A stretch of 64,000 bases of DNA from Sphingomonas jaspsi DSM 18422 (GTDB lineage: Bacteria; Pseudomonadota; Alphaproteobacteria; Sphingomonadales; Sphingomonadaceae). Each line of letters opens with the position of its first letter. The stretch's first letter is position 1. The DNA lies in the NCBI RefSeq assembly GCF_000585415.1, contig NZ_KK073876.1, positions 12,810 to 76,809 on the forward strand, in the 5' to 3' direction. Position numbers and translations under genes: made by a program. Shown one piece after another: positions 7,740 through 18,437 of this stretch. The notes below the pieces were generated by a model, which made no database searches, was not told the origin of the DNA, and saw only the letters and a list, made by a program, of their open reading frames with translations.

Positions 7740-8614
7740 GCGGCCTTCTGGGCGCGCCGGACCTGGCGAGAGGTATCCGGCGCGTCCTGCACACCCGCAT
7801 CATAGGCGGCGATCAGGTGGCGATCGTCGTCGTTCCACGGGTGGAAACCCGGCAGGAAGAAACTCAGCCACGCCCCGCCGATCTTGCGCATCATGCCCGG
7901 CTTCACCCACATGAACCACAACAGCCGCGCGACCGCCTTCGGGCCGGTGATGCCGTCCTGGCGCAGCAGGTCGAGTGCACCGGCGGTGCGGTCGATTACG
8001 AAGTTGCGCGTGATCAGCAGCATCACGCGCGCCTTCACCGACCAGCGCTTCCAGCGGGTCCAGTCCTTGGTCGCATGCATCCAGGTGTCATAGGCGACGC
8101 CCTTGTGCTCGATCTCTTCGGTCGCGTGCCAGCGCCACAGGTCGGCGGTGGCCTCGTCCGCTCCCGCGAGATGGCGCGGATCGGCCAGCAATTCATGCGC
8201 CAGGATGGCGGTGAAATGTTCCAGGCACATGGTCGCGGCCAGGCTGACGATCTTCGGCTTCTTCTTGGTCAGCGCCAGGCGATCCTTCACCTTCTGCTCG
8301 ATCGCGCTGAGGTCGTAGCCGGCGTCGGTGGCGCGGCGGTTGAAGGCCAGATGCTCGCGGCTGTGCACCACTTCCTGCGTGGTGAAGTTCCGAATGTCCT
8401 CGGCCAGCCGCTCGTCGACCCCGTCCCGGAACGCGCGCACGCTGTCGATGAAAAAGGCCTCGCCCACCGGGAAGATCGACGACAGGGCGTTATAAAGCGC
8501 CGTCGCAACCGGGTCGCCGCCATGCCACCAGCGCGGCGTCTGCTCGTCACGGCCGAAACGGCGATCGCGCGGGACGATGGTCAGGTCGGCAGGGGTAACG
8601 CTTGCAACGGACAC
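7736..8614 (-). CDS. Predicted metal-dependent hydrolase (PF10118 family)
   Basis: 292 aa. The helical bundle carries repeated ExxH-type metal ligand motifs: EVVHSREHLAFNRR, TMCLEHFTAILAHELL and HATEEIEHKGVAYDTWMH. These are typical of the PF10118 family (ferritin-like fold), whose physiological reaction is poorly defined. It is divergent from a TetR regulator across a 49-base gap with a palindrome, so the regulator most likely controls it. Confidence 0.8.
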   Translation of the reverse strand: MSVASVTPADLTIVPRDRRFGRDEQTPRWWHGGDPVATALYNALSSIFPVGEAFFIDSVRAFRDGVDERLAEDIRNFTTQEVVHSREHLAFNRRATDAGYDLSAIEQKVKDRLALTKKKPKIVSLAATMCLEHFTAILAHELLADPRHLAGADEATADLWRWHATEEIEHKGVAYDTWMHATKDWTRWKRWSVKARVMLLITRNFVIDRTAGALDLLRQDGITGPKAVARLLWFMWVKPGMMRKIGGAWLSFFLPGFHPWNDDDRHLIAAYDAGVQDAPDTSRQVRRAQKAA

Positions 8615-8655
8615 GGGACACCTCCAAAGGCTGGTCGAGCCAACATCGTGATAAC

Positions 8656-8669
8656 TGACAATTATGTCA
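8656..8669. promoter_or_regulatory. Palindromic TetR operator candidate
   Basis: TGACA-ATTA-TGTCA is a perfect 5+5 inverted repeat in the gap between divergent genes. It overlaps the TetR ATG (8664). Binding there would block both the regulator and the hydrolase gene. Confidence 0.55.
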
Positions 8670-9266
8670 ATAACATTGCCAGTCCGTAAACGCCTTTCAC
8701 CGCAGGAAAGCCGCGCTCAGGCGCTTTCCGCCGCGCGCGACCTGCTGCGCGAGGAAGGGGTGCAGGCGATCACGCTGAAGGCGGTGGCCGGTCGAATCGG
8801 GCGCACCCACGCCAATCTGCTCCACCATTTCGGGTCGGTCGCCGACCTTCACCGCGCGCTGGCCGACCAGATCGCGCATGAAGTCGCGACCCAGATCACC
8901 AGCTCGATCGGTCAGATGCGCCGCGGCGAAAAGCGCATGCGCGACGTCGTCGAAGGCATGTTCGACGCCTTTATCGAGCAGCGGGTTGGCGAGCTCATTG
9001 CCTGGGTCGTCCTGACCCGCCAGCGCGAATCGCTGGCCCCCATCATGGACGCCATCGCCGAGGTGATCCGCGATATCCGCTCGCCCGACGACGCGCGCCC
9101 GCTCGACCAGGCGACGCTCGGCCTCGTCCTGTTCGCGATCGGCGACAGCCTGGCCGGGGTCGAAGTTGCCGAAGCCTGCGGCCTCCCACGCTCCGCCGCG
9201 CGCGACATGGCGACCGAACAGGTGCTGGCGGTGCTGGCCGGCAAAAAGGTGGTCGGTCAGGCCTGA
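8664..9266 (+). CDS. TetR-family transcriptional regulator
   Basis: 200 aa. The N-terminal helix-turn-helix is SRAQALSAARDLLREEGVQA then ITLKAVAGRIGRTHANLLHHFGS, a slight variant of the usual TetR pattern (NLLHHF in place of LYYHF). The C-terminal ligand domain is helical, of usual length. The ATG overlaps a palindrome and has no clear ribosome-binding site, so translation may be leaderless; no other good start precedes the HTH. Probably autoregulated together with the divergent hydrolase. Confidence 0.88.
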   Translation: MSITLPVRKRLSPQESRAQALSAARDLLREEGVQAITLKAVAGRIGRTHANLLHHFGSVADLHRALADQIAHEVATQITSSIGQMRRGEKRMRDVVEGMFDAFIEQRVGELIAWVVLTRQRESLAPIMDAIAEVIRDIRSPDDARPLDQATLGLVLFAIGDSLAGVEVAEACGLPRSAARDMATEQVLAVLAGKKVVGQA

Positions 9267-11263
<1,997 letters not shown>

Positions 11264-11324
11264 CCCGCCTTTCTTGCGCCCGATTTCGTTGCGAAAGGCC
11301 CATGGACACCATAAGGCGAACAAC

Positions 11325-11570
11325 ATGACCGACCGAGCAAGCACCGACGCAAAGATCAAGGAACTCATCGAGCCGTTCAACAAGAAGGGCGTCGAGGTCA
11401 GCGATGCGACCCGCTTCGCGCAGGACCTTGAATGGGACAGCCTGACCGTGCTCGACTTCGTCGCCAACATCGAAGACGAATTCGACATCCTCATCACCAT
11501 GAACCAGCAGGCGGAAATCGAAAATGTCGGCCAGCTGGTCGATGCCGTGATGCAACTCAAGGGCGCGTAA
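11325..11570 (+). CDS. acpR: Acyl carrier protein of the sphingolipid operon
   Basis: 81 aa from the ATG at 11325. The phosphopantetheine attachment serine is Ser39 in LEWDSLTVLDFVANIEDEF, and the acidic helix III follows. It differs from the fatty-acid AcpP and lies one base before spt, the arrangement known from Sphingomonas and Caulobacter, where this specialised ACP delivers the acyl chain to serine palmitoyltransferase. Confidence 0.9.
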   Translation: MTDRASTDAKIKELIEPFNKKGVEVSDATRFAQDLEWDSLTVLDFVANIEDEFDILITMNQQAEIENVGQLVDAVMQLKGA

Positions 11571-11571
11571 G

Positions 11572-12774
11572 ATGGGCGACCTGTTCGACAAGTTCCAGCC
11601 GCTGATCGACCAGCGCGAAACGCTGCTGTCGACCGGGGTCACCGACCCGTTCAATCTCGTCATGGAACGCGTCGTGTCGCCGACCGTCGCGATCTGCAAC
11701 GGGCGCGAGACGATCCTGCTCGGCACCTATAATTATATGGGCATGACGTTCGATCCGGACGTCATCGCCGCGGGCAAGCAGGCGCTTGACGACTATGGCT
11801 CGGGCACCACCGGCAGCCGCGTCCTCAACGGCACCTATGCCGGGCACAAGGCGTGCGAACAGGCGCTCAAGGACTTTTACGCCATGGATCATGCCATGGT
11901 GTTCTCGACCGGCTACCAGGCCAATCTCGGCATCATTTCGACCATCGCCGGCAAAGAGGATTACATCATCCTCGACATCGACAGCCATGCGTCGATCTAT
12001 GACGGCTGCGCGATGGGCAACGCCAACATCGTGCCCTTCCGCCACAATGACATCGAAGCCCTCGAAAAGCGGTTGCAGCGCCTGCCCGAAGGCGCAGGCA
12101 AGCTGGTCGTGCTCGAAGGCGTCTATTCGATGCTCGGCGACATCGCCCCGCTCGACAAGATGGTGCCGCTGGCCAAGAAATATGGCGCGATGGTGCTGGT
12201 CGACGAAGCCCATTCGATGGGCTTCATCGGCGAACATGGCCGCGGCGTCGCCGAAGCGCAGGGTGTGATCGACCAGGTCGACTTCATCATCGGGACTTTC
12301 TCCAAGTCGGTCGGCACGGTCGGCGGCTTCTGCGTGTCGAACCACCCCAAGTTCGAAATCATGCGGCTGGTGTGCCGTCCCTATGTCTTCACCGCGTCGC
12401 TTCCGCCGAGCGTCGTCGCCACCGCTGCGACCTCGATCAGGAAGCTGGTGCACGGGTCGAACAAGCGCGCCCACCTGTGGGAGAATTCGAAGAAGCTCCA
12501 CGCTGGTTTGAAAGCGCTCGGCTTCACGCTCGGTACCGACGAGCCGCAGTCGGCGATCCTCGCGGTGATCATGCCCGACCTCGAACGCGGCGCGGCGATG
12601 TGGGAAGCGCTTCTCCACGAAGGGCTCTACGTCAATCTCGCCCGCCCCCCGGCGACGCCAGCGGGCATGACCCTGCTGCGCTGCTCGCTGTGTGCGGAAC
12701 ATAGCAGCGAACAGGTCGACCAGATCATCGGCATGTTCGCGGCGGCAGGGCGAGCCACCGGCTGCATCGACTGA
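11572..12774 (+). CDS. spt: Serine palmitoyltransferase
   Basis: 400 aa. A PLP-dependent alpha-oxoamine synthase: GSGTTGSRVLNGTYAGHKAC glycine loop, DSHASIYDG, cofactor residues D211 and H214 in VDEAHSMGFIGEHGRG, and the Schiff-base lysine K245 in GTFSKSVGTVGGF. The serine-specific variation and the adjacent ACP point to SPT, not KBL or AONS. It condenses L-serine with an acyl thioester to 3-ketosphinganine, the first step of sphingolipid synthesis. It is soluble and lacks the N-terminal membrane anchor of eukaryotic SPT. It is transcribed with the reductase and acpR. Confidence 0.95.
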   Translation: MGDLFDKFQPLIDQRETLLSTGVTDPFNLVMERVVSPTVAICNGRETILLGTYNYMGMTFDPDVIAAGKQALDDYGSGTTGSRVLNGTYAGHKACEQALKDFYAMDHAMVFSTGYQANLGIISTIAGKEDYIILDIDSHASIYDGCAMGNANIVPFRHNDIEALEKRLQRLPEGAGKLVVLEGVYSMLGDIAPLDKMVPLAKKYGAMVLVDEAHSMGFIGEHGRGVAEAQGVIDQVDFIIGTFSKSVGTVGGFCVSNHPKFEIMRLVCRPYVFTASLPPSVVATAATSIRKLVHGSNKRAHLWENSKKLHAGLKALGFTLGTDEPQSAILAVIMPDLERGAAMWEALLHEGLYVNLARPPATPAGMTLLRCSLCAEHSSEQVDQIIGMFAAAGRATGCID

Positions 12775-12820
12775 GTTTTTAAGGGTTCCGCTTGCCGAAT
12801 CGGGGGATTACAACGGCAGC

Positions 12821-14812
12821 ATGACGGCGGGGGAAGAACAGCGGCTCGATTGGCGCCGCGGCGGCGCGGCGGCGGTGGCGCTCGTCGCCACGCTGGTCCT
12901 GCTTGGCATGGTCGTGCTGGTGGCGTTGACCAGCAACGCCCGCGACGAAGCGCTCGAAACCGAGCGTCATGCCTATGACGTCACGCTCCTCACCCGCACC
13001 CTCGACGGCAGCATCGCCCGCGCCGAAGCGGCGGTCGGCCAGTTCGCCCTCGACGAGGATGTCGCTGGCAGCGGCAGTCGCTATTACGCCTCCTGGCGAC
13101 TTGCGGGGCAGCAGGTGGCCGAACTCGACCGCCTCCTCGCCCAGGATCCCGAACAAAGCCGCCGTGTCGATGAGCTGAAGGTCCTGATCGACCGCCGCGG
13201 CGAACAATTTGCGCAGGTCGCCCGCTTCGTGAACGGCCGGCAGAAGGATTATGGCCTGCGCCAGTGGTACTATATTTCCACCCAGGCCGACCTCGGCAAG
13301 GACGTCCGCGCCAAGCTCGCGGAAATCGCCGATGCCGAGCGCTCTTCGCTCGCGTCGAAAATGCAACAAACGCAGCTTTTCTCGGCCGAGGCGGACCGGC
13401 TGACCGATTACCTCAGCTGGCTGGGCATGACCGTCGGCGTCATTGCCATTTTCATGGGCCTGGTTGCTTTCCAGGCGCTGCGCCAGAACGCCGCTGCCAA
13501 GAAGGTCGCCGAAAGCGAAACAGAACGCGCCGCCGCGCTGCAGGCCGCGGTCGCCGAGCGGACCAAGGAACTGCGCCTCGCCAACGAAGCGCTGAAGGCC
13601 GAAGCGGTCGAGCGCCAGGCGGCCGAGGCCCAGCTGCGCCAGGTGCAGAAGATGGAGGCCGTCGGCCAGCTGACCGGCGGCATCGCGCACGACTTCAACA
13701 ACATGCTGGCGGTCGTCGTCGGCGGCATCGATTTGGCCCGCCGCCGCCTCAACGGCCCGCGCCGCGAAGTCATGGCGCACCTCACCAATGCGATGGAAGG
13801 CGCGACCCGCGCCGCCGCGCTGACCCGCCGCCTGCTCAGCTTCGCCCGGTCCGAGCCGCTGATGCCCGAACGGGTGGAAAGCGACCGGCTGCTTGAAGGG
13901 ATGCGCGACCTGCTGGACCGGACGCTGGGCGAACGCATCACCATCCGCACCGATTTGGTCGATGAAGCCTGGCCGGTGTTCGTCGACGCGCACCAGCTCG
14001 AAAACGCGATCCTCAACTTGGCCGTCAACGCCCGCGACGCGATGGATGGGCAGGGCACGCTGACCATTCGCACCCGCAACGTCACGCTTCCCGCCAATGC
14101 GGTCGGCGACATCCAGGCCGGCGATTATCTGGCGATCGACGTCGTCGACACCGGCTGCGGCATGAGCCCGCAGGTGATGGAACGCGCGTTCGAACCCTTT
14201 TTCACCACCAAGGAAGTCGGCAAGGGCACCGGCCTTGGCCTGTCGCAGATCTTCGGCTTCGCGCACCAGTCGGGCGGCGAAGTCGGGATCGAAAGCGCGG
14301 TCGGCAAGGGTACCACCGTGACGCTGCTGCTGCCGCGTACCAGCGCCATCGCCCCGGCCAGCAATGTCCGCCAGCTGCAGACCAGCCAGCGGCCGGAGGA
14401 CGACATCACGGTCCAGGGTGCCCGCATCCTGCTGGTCGAGGACGATCCGCGCGTGCGCACCGCGACCATCGGCGCGCTGGAGGATTTGGGTTACGAGCCG
14501 ATCGCCTGCTCGAGCGGGGCCGAGGCACTGGCTTTGTTCGACAGCATGGAATTCGACCTCGTCATCTCGGACGTCATCATGCCCGAAATGACCGGCCCGG
14601 AGATGATCCGCATCGTCAAGGCCCGCCGCCCTGACGTCGGCGTTCTGTTCGTCACCGGCTATGTCGGCGACGGCGAGGGCGATGACCTCAAGGGCTACGA
14701 CCTGCTGCGCAAACCCTTCACCGTCGGCACGCTGGCCACCGCCGTCGCCAATGCGCTGACCGGCCGCCCTAGCGGATCGCCCCCGATTTCAGGAGCTGCG
14801 GCAGCAGGCTGA
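12821..14812 (+). CDS. Hybrid sensor histidine kinase with receiver domain
   Basis: 663 aa from the ATG at 12821. TM1 is about residues 17-37, an extracytoplasmic helical sensor (CHASE3-like, about 40-200) follows, then TM2 about 200-220. A coiled coil leads to the HisKA segment with H290 in LTGGIAHDFNNMLAVV, then the ATPase with NLAVNARDAM, DTGCGM and GTGLGLS. A C-terminal receiver has phospho-acceptor D584 in LVISDVIMPEMTG. It begins 46 bases after spt on the same strand. Its last 44 bases overlap the 3' end of the opposing nucleotidyltransferase gene. Link to envelope lipids is inference from position. Confidence 0.9.
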   Translation: MTAGEEQRLDWRRGGAAAVALVATLVLLGMVVLVALTSNARDEALETERHAYDVTLLTRTLDGSIARAEAAVGQFALDEDVAGSGSRYYASWRLAGQQVAELDRLLAQDPEQSRRVDELKVLIDRRGEQFAQVARFVNGRQKDYGLRQWYYISTQADLGKDVRAKLAEIADAERSSLASKMQQTQLFSAEADRLTDYLSWLGMTVGVIAIFMGLVAFQALRQNAAAKKVAESETERAAALQAAVAERTKELRLANEALKAEAVERQAAEAQLRQVQKMEAVGQLTGGIAHDFNNMLAVVVGGIDLARRRLNGPRREVMAHLTNAMEGATRAAALTRRLLSFARSEPLMPERVESDRLLEGMRDLLDRTLGERITIRTDLVDEAWPVFVDAHQLENAILNLAVNARDAMDGQGTLTIRTRNVTLPANAVGDIQAGDYLAIDVVDTGCGMSPQVMERAFEPFFTTKEVGKGTGLGLSQIFGFAHQSGGEVGIESAVGKGTTVTLLLPRTSAIAPASNVRQLQTSQRPEDDITVQGARILLVEDDPRVRTATIGALEDLGYEPIACSSGAEALALFDSMEFDLVISDVIMPEMTGPEMIRIVKARRPDVGVLFVTGYVGDGEGDDLKGYDLLRKPFTVGTLATAVANALTGRPSGSPPISGAAAAG

Positions 14813-15632
14813 TCGCGGTCAGCAGCGGGTGGCGCTTTTGCCATTCGCTCAGCTGGATGTCGGTGCCGGCATGGCGATTGATCTTCCACGCGATATATTC
14901 GGCGCCGCCGGCATAGGTTGCGCTCGCCTTGGCCAGCCTGGCGACGCTCAACAGCTTTCCTTCGATCCGCCTGCGGCCCCAGCCGCCCGCCATCGCACCC
15001 GGTTCGATCGCAGCGATCGCGGGCTCTGAAAAGCGCTGGTAGCGCTGCGCATCGGCATCGACCACGGACCCGGCGCGGCCCTTGCGCTCGGCCCGTAGCT
15101 CTACCGAATAGGTCAGCGCGAAGGCACGGCGCCACCAGTCCAAAGGCGCTTCGCCCTCGATCCGTCCCGCCGCCGCCAGCAGCGTCGGGGCGGCGCGCGA
15201 CACGGCGGTAACGGCCCGGTCGGCGGCGTCCCGCCCGCTCGACCACACCAGCCGCGACGGCTGGGCGAAGCGCGCCCATACCGAAACGTTGCGCGTCTCG
15301 GGCCCATTGAGGCGGTGGAAGTCTGCCTCGCTCAACACCGCATATTTGGCCATCAGCCCGTCATGCTGGAACGGGAAGACGTTAGGCGGGATCAGCGAAT
15401 TGGCGCCTGCCAGCCAGCGCTTGCCATAGGCCGCGCGATAGTCGCTGACGATCAGGTAGAAATCGAGCATCAGCCCGTCGAGCTGGCTCTCGCGCAGGCA
15501 GCTGCCGTAGAACAGGACGGCGCGCGATGCCGCGCCATATTCGGCGGCGATGTCGGCGGCCATGGCCGCCACGCGCGGGTCGACCGGCTGCGTCAGCTCC
15601 TCTTCGACGAGGTCGCGGATCGTGTCGGCCAT
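14769..15632 (-). CDS. Nucleotidyltransferase-fold protein resembling Tam41-type cytidylyltransferase
   Basis: 287 aa from the ATG at 15632 (codon context ATCATG); the longer frame overlaps the lipid kinase gene. The motif FYGSCLRESQLDGLMLDFYLIV holds the nucleotidyltransferase GS (43-44) and a candidate metal aspartate (D57). K96-Y97 in GLMAKYAVLSEADF and WARFAQPSRLVW recall the mitochondrial CDP-DAG synthase Tam41. It is last in an operon with a lipid kinase and a DUF2141 protein, next to spt. I infer activation or transfer of a head group onto phosphorylated ceramide. The similarity was judged by eye. Confidence 0.65.
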   Translation of the reverse strand: MADTIRDLVEEELTQPVDPRVAAMAADIAAEYGAASRAVLFYGSCLRESQLDGLMLDFYLIVSDYRAAYGKRWLAGANSLIPPNVFPFQHDGLMAKYAVLSEADFHRLNGPETRNVSVWARFAQPSRLVWSSGRDAADRAVTAVSRAAPTLLAAAGRIEGEAPLDWWRRAFALTYSVELRAERKGRAGSVVDADAQRYQRFSEPAIAAIEPGAMAGGWGRRRIEGKLLSVARLAKASATYAGGAEYIAWKINRHAGTDIQLSEWQKRHPLLTAISLLPQLLKSGAIR

Positions 15633-15642
15633 GATGACGGGC

Positions 15643-16617
15643 TCAGGCGGCGATGCGTACGAACGACAGCGGCTGGGCCGGCCGCAGCAGCAGCGGCTTG
15701 CCGACCCCGGCGCGGAAGGTTTCGCCGTCGAGGATGACCTGGCTCGCGTCGCCCTCGATCGCGATTTCATCGGCTTCCTCGACATGAACCCCGTCTAGCT
15801 TGGTCCGGCCAAGGCGGCCGACGAGGCTGGCGAAGAAGGCACGGATCAAGGAGAAGGGCTTCTGCTCGACCGCGACAAATTTCAGCGGCCCCTTGCCGTG
15901 CGACCCGAATTCGCTCGACAGCAGCAGCTTGTCGAGCGTCGTCACGAACAGGAAGGCGAAGCGCGCGGTGATCTTTCCGCCCTTGCGGACCTGGACGCTG
16001 AGCGGCGCCGGTTCGGGCGGCAGGAAGCTGGCCTTGAGGCCGAACAACTGTTGCAGCAGCACCGCGATCGCGGTGATGACATGGCTGATGCCGTTGGGCA
16101 GGCCGAGCGGATACACCCGTTCGCGGCAGTAGAGCATGACGTCGGCAAGACCCGCGCCGCCCATGAACATGCCGATCACCGGCTTGATCCCCGCTTCCCC
16201 GCCCGACAGCGAGATGAGCTCGCGCGCGACGAGGTGCGGCGACACGTCCGACTTGGCGATCTCGAGCAGCTTTTCGAGCGCGACCACCGGGTCGCCCTTC
16301 GCGCCAAGGTCCAGCGCGATGAGGTTGGTCTTGCCGCTCGGCAGCACGGCGACCGGCGGTGCATGGTCGCCGAAATAGCCGCCGTTGTGGATTTCGGTGA
16401 GCGCTGCCTGGACGGTGCCGTCGCCGCCGTTGATCGCCAGGACCGTCGGATTGATCCGGGCGATGGTCTTCAGCGCGGCGCCGATCTGGTCCGCAGCTTC
16501 GACTTCGTAATGGAAGATGTCGGGATGCTCGGCGCAAAAGGCGCGGATGCGCGGAAGCTGGGCGATATTGCCCGTGGATTTGGGGTTGCTGAGCAGGGCG
16601 ATACGAGGGCGCGACAT
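15643..16617 (-). CDS. Diacylglycerol/sphingoid kinase-family lipid kinase, candidate ceramide kinase
   Basis: 324 aa from the ATG at 16617, whose A overlaps the upstream stop (TGATG); an ATG at 16629 would add MGQL. The ATP-binding NPKSTGN (11-17) and the family hallmark GGDGT (64-68) are present, followed by AVLPSGKTNLIALDLG and a beta-sandwich C-terminal half ending in DGETFRAGVGKPLLLRP. The family is LCB5/DAGK. Lying in an operon with a nucleotidyltransferase and next to the spt operon, it is a candidate for phosphorylating ceramide, as the LCB5-like kinase of the Caulobacter ceramide gene region does. Confidence 0.82.
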   Translation of the reverse strand: MSRPRIALLSNPKSTGNIAQLPRIRAFCAEHPDIFHYEVEAADQIGAALKTIARINPTVLAINGGDGTVQAALTEIHNGGYFGDHAPPVAVLPSGKTNLIALDLGAKGDPVVALEKLLEIAKSDVSPHLVARELISLSGGEAGIKPVIGMFMGGAGLADVMLYCRERVYPLGLPNGISHVITAIAVLLQQLFGLKASFLPPEPAPLSVQVRKGGKITARFAFLFVTTLDKLLLSSEFGSHGKGPLKFVAVEQKPFSLIRAFFASLVGRLGRTKLDGVHVEEADEIAIEGDASQVILDGETFRAGVGKPLLLRPAQPLSFVRIAA

Positions 16618-17105
16618 CAGCTGACCCATGGCGCGACCTTCAACCCGTGAAGGTACAGCATCGTCACCTGGACCCGCGCGGGTCCCTTGCCGACGGCGAA
16701 GGCCGCCTGCTCGAAATCGGGCTTGGGATCGAACAGCGTAACCTTGGGGTTGCGCGAATAGCCGCCGCCGTCCGCGCCGTCGCGCTTCCCGTCGAGGTTG
16801 AAGTCATGATGGACCGCGACGGCATAGCGTCCCGCCGCCGGTACCGCGACGCACACGTCCATCGCGGTTCCCGTCACCGGCACCTTGAGCTTGGCGATCC
16901 GTCCCTGCTTCGCCAGCCAGCGATCGCGATCGGCGCCATAGATCGACAGCTTCAGCCGGCCGCTGCCCTGCTTGATGCCGCTGACATGGACCAGCACCGA
17001 CGGCTTGCCGGCCGCACAGCTTGCCGCGTCGCCTGTCACGACCGCATGCGCCGGCCCGGCGCAGAGCACCGCCGACGCGATCATGATCAGGCGAGAATAG
17101 GACAT
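16617..17105 (-). CDS. DUF2141 periplasmic protein
   Basis: 162 aa. Signal peptide residues 1-21 (SRLIMIASAVLCAGPAHA). A transthyretin-like beta domain follows: VLVHVSGIKQGSGRLKLSIY, YAVAVHHDFNLDGKRDGADG then GYSRNPKV, the DUF2141 signature. Function unknown. It is first in the operon with the lipid kinase (TGATG overlap) and divergent from lptF, which suggests a periplasmic helper for anionic sphingolipids. Confidence 0.85.
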   Translation of the reverse strand: MSYSRLIMIASAVLCAGPAHAVVTGDAASCAAGKPSVLVHVSGIKQGSGRLKLSIYGADRDRWLAKQGRIAKLKVPVTGTAMDVCVAVPAAGRYAVAVHHDFNLDGKRDGADGGGYSRNPKVTLFDPKPDFEQAAFAVGKGPARVQVTMLYLHGLKVAPWVS

Positions 17106-17228
17106 GATTTCTCAGAACGTTCCGCTATAGGCACCAGTGGTGTCGCCGCGCAGCGACGGCACCCTGTTCCTTCTCGAACGGCTTTGCGGCCAAATCATGG
17201 TGCGGCGGGGACCAAAAGGTACAAATTC

Positions 17229-18437
17229 GTGGCGTTGATCGATCGCTACCTTGCCAGGAACATCACCGTGCCGCTGGTCGGCACGCTGATCCTTGCCGCC
17301 ATGTTGCTGGTGCTCGACAAGATGCTGCGCCTGTTCGATTTCGTCATCAATGCCGGCGGCCCGGTCAGCGTCGTGTTCCGCATGCTCGCCAACATGCTCC
17401 CCGAATATTTCTCGCTCGGCATCCCGATCGGCCTGATGCTCGGCGTGTTGCTGGCCTTCCGCAAGCTCGCGCTCAGTTCCGAACTCGATGCGATGCGCGG
17501 CATCGGCATCGGCTACGGCAAGCTGCTGAAGGTGCCCTACATGTTCGCGGTGGGGCTGATGATCCTCAACCTGTTCATCGTCGGCTGGCTGCAGCCCTAT
17601 TCCCACTATCGCTACGAGGGCCTGCGTTTCGACCTCCGCTCGGGTGCCCTCGGCGCGTCGATCAAGGTCGGCGAGTTCAACGACTTCGGCAAGCGCATGA
17701 CCTTGAGGATCGAACAGAGCGAGGATCGCGGCGCCCGGCTGATGGGCATCTTTACGTCGCTCAACGACAAGGGCGGCACGCGCGTCACCGCAACCGCCAA
17801 GGAAGGACAGTTCCTCGGCACCGACGATCCCGAAACGATCATTTTCCGGCTGAAACACGGCCGGCTGGTGCAGGAAGGCAAGAATTTTGCGACGCCGCGC
17901 ACGCTGGCGTTCGACAGCTACGACCTGCCGATCAAGCTGCCCAACGTCGACAATTTCCGCGGACGCGGCGACGATATCGGCGAGTTGACGCTGCCCGAAG
18001 TGTTCGGCCGCGCCTATGGCGGCGAGGCCAAGTCGCATGACGACAATCTCGCCGCGCGCGCCAATCTCTTCTTCCGGTTGGTCGAAGTGGTGATGATGGC
18101 GATGCTGCCGCTGCTGGCGGTGGCGCTGGCGGTGCCGCCCAAGCGCAGCAGCTCGGCGCTCGGCATCTTCGTCGGCATCGTGATGGTGGTGACCTACCAC
18201 AAGATCAACCAATATGCCGAAAGCGCCGGCGCGCAGGACCGTCTCATCCCCGAGGTCGCGCTGTGGATCCCCTTCGTCTTCTTCGCCGCGCTGATCGGCT
18301 GGATGTATCACGTCATCGCCCATCGCCCGGGCGGGCAGCCGATCGGAGCGCTTGAAGCCGCATTCGCCAAGCTGTCGAAGTCGCTGCGCAAGCTGCTGCC
18401 CAAACGGCGGTTCCAGCGGATCGAGGAAGCGGCATGA
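17229..18437 (+). CDS. lptF: LptF-family inner-membrane permease
   Basis: 402 aa from GTG at 17229 (AAAAGG upstream); the long frame before it overlaps DUF2141 in antisense. It opens MALIDRYLARNITVPLVGTL, and the classic SLGIPIGLMLGVLLAF segment is present. The layout is a YjgP/YjgQ bundle: three TMs at the N-terminus, a beta-jellyroll periplasmic domain (about 110-270) and three C-terminal TMs. In LPS-producing bacteria LptF-LptG with LptB pull LPS from the inner membrane. Sphingomonads are known to carry glycosphingolipid in place of LPS, so the cargo here may be a sphingolipid. Confidence 0.93.
   Translation: MALIDRYLARNITVPLVGTLILAAMLLVLDKMLRLFDFVINAGGPVSVVFRMLANMLPEYFSLGIPIGLMLGVLLAFRKLALSSELDAMRGIGIGYGKLLKVPYMFAVGLMILNLFIVGWLQPYSHYRYEGLRFDLRSGALGASIKVGEFNDFGKRMTLRIEQSEDRGARLMGIFTSLNDKGGTRVTATAKEGQFLGTDDPETIIFRLKHGRLVQEGKNFATPRTLAFDSYDLPIKLPNVDNFRGRGDDIGELTLPEVFGRAYGGEAKSHDDNLAARANLFFRLVEVVMMAMLPLLAVALAVPPKRSSSALGIFVGIVMVVTYHKINQYAESAGAQDRLIPEVALWIPFVFFAALIGWMYHVIAHRPGGQPIGALEAAFAKLSKSLRKLLPKRRFQRIEEAA

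Noticed and set aside
12779..14266. 495-codon frame antisense to the histidine kinase
   Set aside because: Same reason; the kinase motifs on the plus strand are complete.
17112..18323. 403-codon frame antisense to lptF
   Set aside because: Composition (His/Gln/Arg/Glu-rich) typical of antisense high-GC frames; lptF is strongly supported.
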